From JBKPDV01 sp046728075 (GTDB taxonomy: Bacteria > Acidobacteriota > Thermoanaerobaculia > UBA5066 > Gp7-AA6), in the NCBI GenBank assembly GCA_046728075.1, contig JBKPDV010000047.1, positions 1-30,169 on the forward strand: DNA of 30,169 nt. The letters are read 5' to 3'. Shown here one piece after another: positions 16,412 through 22,025 of the stretch. Every line of letters starts with the position of its first letter. Positions within the stretch are counted from its first letter, which is position 1. Below the pieces are notes generated by a model. The model was given only the letters and a program-made list of their open reading frames with translations, made no database searches and had not been told where the DNA came from. A program made the translations under genes and the position numbers.

Positions 16412-16885
16412 ATGAAAAACGCAGTTCGCACCGCATTGTCGGCAACGGCTCTTTGTGCCGGGCTGGCCTTCGTCGGGGCATCCGCGGCGAGCGGTCAGGT
16501 TTTCTTCCAGGGCAATTTCCCGGTCCCGCACGGCCGGATTTCCGTGGGAGTCGGCGTGCCGGCTTTCGCGGTGGGCGCGTACGTTCCGGGTCCGTATATC
16601 GGTCAGATCGTGTACGTGCCCGGCTACGGCTACGGCTTCTACTGCGACGGCGCCTGGGTACCCGTGCGCCAGTATGCGCGCGGCTGGGTGGTTTACCAGC
16701 GTCCTTTCGTGATCGCGAGAGAACGACTGTTCGGGTTCCACGGCTCTCACCGTTTCACCCGCTTCGATCGCGGCGGACGGTTCGACAGCAATCGGGACGG
16801 ACGCATCGACCGGTTCGATCGGAATCGGGATGGGCGCTCTGACCTCAATCGGGACGGCCGCGGATCTCTCGATCGCCGCTACTGA
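16412..16885 (+). CDS. Secreted Gly/Tyr-rich protein with C-terminal DxNxDG repeats
   Basis: 157 residues. Signal peptide: MKNAVRTALSATALC followed by AGLAFVGASAASG, cleaved near residue 28. Residues 30-100 are rich in Gly, Tyr and Val (YVPGYGYGFYCDGAWVP) and probably beta. Residues at about 125-157 hold three DxNxDG loops: DSNRDGRIDRFD fits the 12-position EF-hand/dockerin calcium loop at positions 1, 3, 5, 6, 8, 9 and 12 (Asp for Glu), and DRNRDG and DLNRDG follow at spacings of 11 and 8 residues. Calcium binding in the envelope is likely but not proven, since Arg occupies unusual positions. The start has a strong GGGAGG. It is a single-gene unit between a sigma-54 promoter and an intrinsic terminator. 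No family recognised. Confidence 0.85.
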   Translation: MKNAVRTALSATALCAGLAFVGASAASGQVFFQGNFPVPHGRISVGVGVPAFAVGAYVPGPYIGQIVYVPGYGYGFYCDGAWVPVRQYARGWVVYQRPFVIARERLFGFHGSHRFTRFDRGGRFDSNRDGRIDRFDRNRDGRSDLNRDGRGSLDRRY

Positions 16886-16909
16886 GCTGTCTCTTCGTAG
16901 AGATTTCGA

Positions 16910-16936
16910 AGCCCCGCTCGCGCGGGGCTTTTTTTT
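16910..16936 (+). terminator. Rho-independent terminator
   Basis: agccccgc, loop tcgc, gcggggct (8-bp G/C-rich stem), running into eight T residues ending at 16936. It lies 25 bases after the stop of the DxNxDG-repeat gene, on the plus strand. Classic form, high confidence. Confidence 0.93.
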
Positions 16937-16938
16937 CC

Positions 16939-17010
16939 TAACTACCGACTACTGACTACCGACTACCGACTATTTGACTTACCGACTATCGACTACCGAC
17001 GACCGACTTC
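16939..17010. repeat. Heptamer direct array (ctaccga unit)
   Basis: About nine 7-base units of the ctaccga type (variants ctactga, ctatcga, cgaccga), interrupted once by tatttgactt. All point the same way. It starts just after the terminator and covers the 3' end of the SGNH hydrolase gene, whose last codons (SVVGSR) it encodes. A 21-base stretch at 16980-17000 recurs exactly at 18908-18928. Confidence 0.85.
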
Positions 17011-17807
17011 TCATCTTCTACCGGGAAATCCTGGAAGATGCGCTGCGCAATGAGCTCATAGCCCTTGCGGTTTGGGTGAAACCGATCCCCGGCCAGACGC
17101 TCCGGCCGCCCGAAAAAAATGTCGAAGGTCGGCACGACCGAGACGCGGGGAAAGGCGAGTACCGTCTCCTGCGCGGCCGCGTTCCAGGACAGAATGACGG
17201 AGGCCGAGAGGCGCGAAGCCGAGAAGTCCTCGCCGAAAGGGTTGTAAAGACCGACCAGACAGATCGGGGCCGAGGAATTCGCTTCGCGGATCGCGGAGAG
17301 GATCGCGCGGAGATTCTCGAGATAGCGGCGGCGCGCCTGGCCGACTTGTTCGACGGCTTTGACGGGAGCATCGGCGGGTGCCGGCACCGCGTGGGAGAGA
17401 TCGTTGCCGCCTGCCGAGAGAAGGATCCAATCGGCGGTCGCGGCGATCGCCCGGAAGCTGGCGCTCTCCACGGAGGTGCGAACATCGCCCGACTCCGCGC
17501 CGTTGACCCCGAGGTTGACGACGTCGACCGGACCTCGCCTGCCCAGAAGATCGGAGACATCCGTCGCGAACCCGCGCCCTTGCTCGTCCCCGGTTCCGCG
17601 CGCCAGAGAGTCGCCGACGACCAGCAGAACGCGGCGGCCCGCCGGTTTAGCGATTCGGCTGGAGGCAGCCGGCGGCGGGGCCGAGCCCAGCGGCTCCCCT
17701 GCCGTTCCTCGCAGAGCAAGCCAGAAACCGACGCCGAAGACGGCAGCGGCGCTTAAACCGACGAGCGCCGGAACGTACCAGAGCCAGAGACGCGAGGTGA
17801 CGCGCAC
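16986..17807 (-). CDS. Membrane-anchored SGNH/GDSL hydrolase
   Basis: 273 residues. One N-terminal membrane segment (WYVPALVGLSAAAVFGVGFW) anchors an extracytoplasmic SGNH domain. Block I is VVGDSLARG with nucleophile S67; block II is NLGVNGAESGD (G100); block III is AGGNDL (N135); block V is GDRFHPN with D241 and H244. All four catalytic positions are present, so it should be an active esterase, lipase or carbohydrate deacetylase; the substrate cannot be told. The start is GTG at 17807 with no clear Shine-Dalgarno. The last residues (DEKSVVGSR) are encoded by a heptamer array rather than by family sequence. It is convergent with the DxNxDG-repeat gene and divergent from the ABC ATPase gene. 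Confidence 0.9.
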   Translation of the reverse strand: MRVTSRLWLWYVPALVGLSAAAVFGVGFWLALRGTAGEPLGSAPPPAASSRIAKPAGRRVLLVVGDSLARGTGDEQGRGFATDVSDLLGRRGPVDVVNLGVNGAESGDVRTSVESASFRAIAATADWILLSAGGNDLSHAVPAPADAPVKAVEQVGQARRRYLENLRAILSAIREANSSAPICLVGLYNPFGEDFSASRLSASVILSWNAAAQETVLAFPRVSVVPTFDIFFGRPERLAGDRFHPNRKGYELIAQRIFQDFPVEDEKSVVGSR

Positions 17808-17815
17808 GCGGGAGA

Positions 17816-17887
17816 GCTTACAGCTCGCAGCTCACAGCTTTCAGCTGACAGGCTCGCGGTGGCTGTCTGGCTGACAGCTGAAAGCTT
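17816..17887. repeat. Heptamer inverted array (acagctc unit)
   Basis: Left arm 17820-17850: acagctc, gcagctc, acagctt, tcagctg. A spacer of about 12 bases follows, then the right arm 17863-17887, ctgtctgg, ctgacag, ctgaaagctt, which complements the left. It sits between divergent gene starts (SGNH hydrolase and ABC ATPase), so it cannot be a terminator for either gene. Confidence 0.85.
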
Positions 17888-17929
17888 CGGGCTCGTTGGA
17901 AGAACGCGGCCTGTGAGAAAGTCTTCCCG

Positions 17930-18853
17930 ATGCCGGAATCGGTCTTGATCGCGGAACACCTGGTCAAGCGCTTCGGCCGCCGCGAGGCGGTCTCCGACGT
18001 CTCCTTCGAGCTGGCGGCGGGCGAGGTTTTCGGTTTTCTAGGGCCCAACGGCGCCGGAAAGACCACCACGATCCGAATGCTCGTCGGCCTCGCCCGGCCG
18101 GACAACGGCCGCATACGGGTCTTCGGATTCGATCTCGCCCACGAGTTCGCCTCCGCTATGGCACACGTCGGGTGCATCGTGGAATCCCCGGATCTCTACC
18201 GGTATCTGACCGGGCGGGAGAATCTGCTTCACTTCGCGCGGCTGCTTCCCGACGGTGCGAAAGAGCGGATCGGCGAGCTCGCGCGGCTCGTGAATCTGGA
18301 AGAGCGGTTGGACGACGAGGTCTCGACCTATTCCCTGGGAATGCGTCAGAGGCTCGGAATCGCTCAGGCACTGCTTGGCGGGCCGTCCCTCCTGGTCCTG
18401 GACGAGCCCGCCAATGGCCTGGACCCCGCCGGGATCCGGGAAATCCGCGGCCTCGTCCGCGCCCTGGCCCGCGAGAGAGGCATCGCGGTCTTCGTCTCGA
18501 GCCATCTGCTTTCCGAAGTGGAACAGATGTGCGATCGCGTGGCGATCATCCACCGCGGGCGCACGCTGGCCTCCGGCACCGTCCGGGAGCTGCTCGAGCG
18601 TTCCCCCGCCGGAAGAACGAGGTTTCTCGCCCGGCCGGTCGAGAAGGCCGCGTCGATCCTCGCGGGAATTCCTCGCGTCTCGGACGTCCACGCCGAAGAC
18701 GAGTCGGTGGTCAGCGCCGCGATCGAGCGCGAGGCGATACCCGGAGCCATCGCGGCCCTCGTCGGCAACGGAGTCGAGCTCTCCGGAGTCGAACGCGCCT
18801 CCTCGACGCTCGAGGAGGTGTTTCTCGAGGTGACGGGAGGGGAGACGGTGTGA
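17930..18853 (+). CDS. ABC-2 type exporter ATP-binding subunit
   Basis: 307 residues. Walker A GPNGAGKTT, Q-loop CIVESPDLY, signature YSLGMRQRL (the LGMRQR form of the Bcr/NatA/CcmA branch), Walker B LLVLDEPANGLDP and switch histidine in VSSHLLSE. An 80-residue C-terminal extension, ending SSTLEEVFLEVTG, is usual for this branch. It energises the permease encoded 100 bases downstream. Such pairs export lantibiotics, lipids or polysaccharide, or act in stress; nothing here points to one. Start ATG at 17930 is the only sensible one; Shine-Dalgarno is weak. A heptamer array occupies the gap to the permease gene. Confidence 0.94.
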   Translation: MPESVLIAEHLVKRFGRREAVSDVSFELAAGEVFGFLGPNGAGKTTTIRMLVGLARPDNGRIRVFGFDLAHEFASAMAHVGCIVESPDLYRYLTGRENLLHFARLLPDGAKERIGELARLVNLEERLDDEVSTYSLGMRQRLGIAQALLGGPSLLVLDEPANGLDPAGIREIRGLVRALARERGIAVFVSSHLLSEVEQMCDRVAIIHRGRTLASGTVRELLERSPAGRTRFLARPVEKAASILAGIPRVSDVHAEDESVVSAAIEREAIPGAIAALVGNGVELSGVERASSTLEEVFLEVTGGETV

Positions 18854-18859
18854 GAAAGC

Positions 18860-18929
18860 AGTCGGTAGTCAGTAGTCGGTAGTCAGTAGTTCGTAGCCGG
18901 GCTCCACTACCGACTATCGACTACCGACT
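18860..18929. repeat. Heptamer inverted array (agtcggt unit)
   Basis: Left arm 18860-18896: agtcggt, agtcagt, agtcggt, agtcagt, agttcgt. After about 10 bases, right arm 18907-18929 of ctaccga / ctatcga units, the reverse complement of the left. Odd copies of the left arm are identical and even copies share another variant. It lies between two co-directional ABC genes, seven bases after a stop codon. The unit is the complement of that at 16939-17010. Confidence 0.9.
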
Positions 18930-18954
18930 TGGTCCTAACGAGACGGATGGTGCC

Positions 18955-19935
18955 ATGCGATTCCTTCCCTTAGTCGAAAACGAAGTCTTGAAGCTCCTCA
19001 AGCAACGTCGCTTCCGTGTGGTCTTTCTGATTCTGGTCGCGCTGATCGGCCTGATCGTCTTTGCGCAGGCCAAGGGGAGGCAGCGTTTCTTGACCGGGCG
19101 GGACTGGCGGGTTCGCGTTGCCGAGCGGGTGGCGGGGATGCAGAACGCCGTGCGCACCCGCCGGATGCCGCAGTCGGCGGAGCGCTGGACGCGCTTCGAG
19201 ATCGCGCGTTTGCAATATCACCTGGATCGCGGCATCGATCCCGACGCGATCTCCGGACCGCTCTTCGTTCGGATCTTCGCCAATGCGTCGAGCTACCTGC
19301 TGCTGCCGCTCCTCGCCCTGGTCTTCGCCTCCGACATCGTGTCGTCGGAGTTCACGCAGGGAACGATCAAGCTGCTGCTGACGCGCCCCGTCAGCCGCGC
19401 TCGCGTCCTCGCCGCCAAGCTCGCGGCCCTTTGCCTCGCGATCACGGTCATGGTGCTGGTGGGAGGGTTGGTCGCCTACGCCTTCGGCGGCCTGGCGTTT
19501 GGCTACCGCGGCTGGGGCGCCCCGATCCTGACGGCCTTCCACTTTGCCGCCGGAACGTTCGACACGGCGGCCGTACGCGCGATTCCCCTCTGGGAAGACG
19601 TCGTTCTGGTGTTCGGTCTGGCCTGGTACGCCGCGATCGCGGTGGGGGCGCTCGGTTTTCTCGCCTCGGTCCTGTTGCGCTCGACGGCCGCCGCGATGGG
19701 AACCATGTTCGCCGCGCTGATCGCGGGCACGATCCTGCCCCGCGTGGCTCCGACGTGGGAGGCGCAGAAGTATCTCTTCGCGACGAATCTTCCCCTACCC
19801 GACTACTACTCCGGCTCGCCGCCTCCGATCGAGGGGATCACGCTTCTCTTCGCCGCCGTTGTCCTGACTGTCTGGGCCGTCGTGGCGGTCGTGACTGCAT
19901 TCATCGTGTTCCTGCGGAGAGATGTCCTCGCTTAA
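18955..19935 (+). CDS. ABC-2 type exporter permease subunit
   Basis: 326 residues. TM1 is FRVVFLILVALIGLIVFAQ, followed by a soluble loop of about 70 residues, then five more segments: SYLLLPLLALVFASDIVSSE, AALCLAITVMVLVGGLVAYAFG, LVFGLAWYAAIAVGALGFLASVL, a MFAALIAGTIL segment and LFAAVVLTVWAVVAVVTAFIVF. The sequence SEFTQGTIKLLLTRPVSR after TM2 is the ABC-2 coupling motif. Six segments is standard for ABC-2 half-transporters. Start ATG at 18955 (MRFLPLVENEVLKLLKQ) fits the family; the gene is paired with the ATPase upstream. The stop (19933-19935) is immediately followed by another heptamer array. Confidence 0.92.
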   Translation: MRFLPLVENEVLKLLKQRRFRVVFLILVALIGLIVFAQAKGRQRFLTGRDWRVRVAERVAGMQNAVRTRRMPQSAERWTRFEIARLQYHLDRGIDPDAISGPLFVRIFANASSYLLLPLLALVFASDIVSSEFTQGTIKLLLTRPVSRARVLAAKLAALCLAITVMVLVGGLVAYAFGGLAFGYRGWGAPILTAFHFAAGTFDTAAVRAIPLWEDVVLVFGLAWYAAIAVGALGFLASVLLRSTAAAMGTMFAALIAGTILPRVAPTWEAQKYLFATNLPLPDYYSGSPPPIEGITLLFAAVVLTVWAVVAVVTAFIVFLRRDVLA

Positions 19936-19937
19936 CG

Positions 19938-20023
19938 GGCGAACGGCGTACGGCGAACGGCGAATGGCGGGAGAAAAGTCTAAGTCTCCGCTCGTTCGCC
20001 TTTCGCCTTTCGCCTTTCGCCCG
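19938..20023. repeat. Heptamer inverted array (ggcgaac unit)
   Basis: Left arm 19938-19972: ggcgaac, ggcgtac, ggcgaac, ggcgaat, ggcggga. Spacer about 21 bases. Right arm 19994-20023: gttcgcc, tttcgcc three times, then cgc, the reverse complement. It lies between convergent genes: the left arm begins two bases after the permease stop, and the right arm is inside the 3' end of the hybrid kinase gene, encoding its last residues. Confidence 0.92.
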
Positions 20024-22025
20024 CTTCCGCAGTTGGGGTGAGACAGTCCCGCAGCGCCTCGAAGAGCAGGTTGACGTTGACGGGCTTGGAAAGAACCGCA
20101 CAAACTCCCGATTGCTCGATACGGCGGCGGTCTTCATCCGCCGTCACCCCGGTCAAAGCGATCACGGGGAACTCGAGCCTTCGCTTCTTCTGGCGCAGGC
20201 GAAGCCACTCGGCGCCGTCTCCGTCGGGTAGCGTGATATCCAAGACGACCACGTCGGGGCGCAGGCGCCCCGCGAGGCTCTCAGCCTCGGCCAGTGAGCC
20301 TGCCTCTTCCACACGGTAGCCCTCCGACTCGAGAAGGCTCTTCAAGCCGTAGCGGGAGGAAGCGTCGTCCTCGACGATCAGAACGCGGTGGGACTGTCCC
20401 GCGGCGTCGAGTCCGGCGGGAGTCGCGCCCTTGCTCCACCGGGTTGCGCCGGCGGCCGGCTCGGAGGGCTCGGGAAGCTCCGGGAGAGTGAAGGAGACGC
20501 GCGTGCCCTTTCCCTCGCGGCTGTTGAAGAGAAGATCCCCGCCCATCAGCTCGACCAATTGCTTGGAGATCGGAAGGCCCAGCCCGGTTCCGCGCGGAAC
20601 CTCGCCGGAGCTCGTGCGGATCTGGCGGAAGGGCTCGAACGCGGCGGCGACGAGGTGGGCCGGCACGCCCGCGCCCGTGTCCTCAACCTCGAAGGCCATC
20701 GAACCCTGCCAGCGGTTGGCCCGGAGCACCACGGTTCCCTGGGAGGTGTACTTGACCGCGTTGGAGAGCAGGTTGATCAATACGCGCGAGAGCTTCTCCC
20801 TGTCGAGCACGGCGCTTGCCGGCATCTCATCGCCTTCTTCGAGCAGGAGAGTCAGGCCCTTGCTGCGAGCCTGGGGCTCGATGATGTCCGCCATTTCCTT
20901 CAAGAAGGCGGGGAGGTCGAGCCTCTGCGGATGCAGATCGCGCTGGCCCGCCTCGAGCTTCGCCAGATCCAGGATGTTGTTGATCATCCGGAGCAGTGTC
21001 TCGGCGCTCTCCCGAATCACGCCAATGTCGTGAAGGCGGCGTTGCTCGTCCGCAGGAGTCTTGCCTTCACGCTCGATCAAGTGCGAAAGCAGGAGGATCG
21101 TATTCAAGGGCGTGCGCAGCTCGTGAGAGACGGTCGAGAGAAAATCGGATTTCAGCCGGTCGAGCTCGGCGAGCTTTTCGTAGGCTTCCGCGTGCTGCTT
21201 CATCGCGCGGCCCTGTTCGCGGATCGCGCGTCCGATGCGGATGAGCGAACGCGCGCGGGCTCGGAGCTCCGCGCTGTCGATCGGCTTGCCGATGAAGTCG
21301 TCGGCCCCCGCTTCGTATCCGCGCTCGCGATCGACAGCTCCCGCCGTCACCAGCAGGACCGGCAGATAGTCGGGAGAGCTCGCGATCAGATGGGAACTGA
21401 GCTCGTAACCCGAGTCCGCTCCGAGCACCACGTCGACGACGGCCAGATCGAACCTGCGGTCGTCAAACTTCTCGAGAGCCTCTTCGCTGCTCGCCGCCAC
21501 GGTGACGCGGTGGCCTTCCGCCTCCAGGTCCATTCGCAGCAGATCTGCGACGTCGTGCTGGTCATCCACGACGAGGACGTTTGCGGGCCCGGCACCGTCA
21601 CTGGCCAGGCCGCGCGGTCCGGACGGCGACATTTCCGAAGTTCGGATGGCGTCCGCCTCCCGCCGCCGCAAATGCGAGGCGATCACCGCCGCGAAGGTCT
21701 CCTCATCGATCGGCTTGGGAATGAAGCCATCGCAACCGGCTGCCAGCGCCCGCTCCCGGTCTCCCTGCATCGCGTGCGCCGTCACGGCGAGGACCGGAAT
21801 CGAAGCACTCTCGGGGTTTGCCTTGATCTCGCGGGTCGCCTCCCAACCCGAGACCACCGGCAGCGAAAGATCCATCACGACCAGGTCTGGCCTCTCGGTT
21901 CCCGCTGCTAACACGCCGGCCCGGCCATCTCCGACCGAGATGACCTCGTGTCCGGCCCCCTCCAGCAGCATCCGGATGAGAAAACGAATATCCGGAGAAT
22001 CTTCGACGACCAGGATTCGTGCCAC
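19980..22025 (-). CDS. Soluble hybrid histidine kinase, REC-REC-HisKA-HATPase-REC
   Basis: 681 residues, no membrane segment. REC1 at 3-115 (phosphate-accepting D in LVVMDLSLP, VTAH, PKPI). REC2 at about 148-262 (LAVVDVVLG, VTAG, GKPI). Short coiled coil, then HisKA with SHELRTP, H301. HATPase at about 395-510 with NLLSNAVKYT, DTGAGV and GTGLGLPI. REC3 at about 545-660 (VVLDITLP, LTGV, SKPV). Every key residue I checked is present. Such proteins relay phosphate from one receiver to another, normally through an Hpt protein; none is in the window. The GTG start shares its G with the TAG stop of the upstream kinase (TAGTG), so the two are co-translated. The last residues (GERRKAKGERAET) come from a repeat array. 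Confidence 0.94.
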   Translation of the reverse strand: MARILVVEDSPDIRFLIRMLLEGAGHEVISVGDGRAGVLAAGTERPDLVVMDLSLPVVSGWEATREIKANPESASIPVLAVTAHAMQGDRERALAAGCDGFIPKPIDEETFAAVIASHLRRREADAIRTSEMSPSGPRGLASDGAGPANVLVVDDQHDVADLLRMDLEAEGHRVTVAASSEEALEKFDDRRFDLAVVDVVLGADSGYELSSHLIASSPDYLPVLLVTAGAVDRERGYEAGADDFIGKPIDSAELRARARSLIRIGRAIREQGRAMKQHAEAYEKLAELDRLKSDFLSTVSHELRTPLNTILLLSHLIEREGKTPADEQRRLHDIGVIRESAETLLRMINNILDLAKLEAGQRDLHPQRLDLPAFLKEMADIIEPQARSKGLTLLLEEGDEMPASAVLDREKLSRVLINLLSNAVKYTSQGTVVLRANRWQGSMAFEVEDTGAGVPAHLVAAAFEPFRQIRTSSGEVPRGTGLGLPISKQLVELMGGDLLFNSREGKGTRVSFTLPELPEPSEPAAGATRWSKGATPAGLDAAGQSHRVLIVEDDASSRYGLKSLLESEGYRVEEAGSLAEAESLAGRLRPDVVVLDITLPDGDGAEWLRLRQKKRRLEFPVIALTGVTADEDRRRIEQSGVCAVLSKPVNVNLLFEALRDCLTPTAEAGERRKAKGERAET

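Noticed and set aside
20388..21911. 507-residue open frame antisense to the 681-residue hybrid kinase
   Set aside because: Mirrors codon third-position GC of the real gene; no recognisable motifs.
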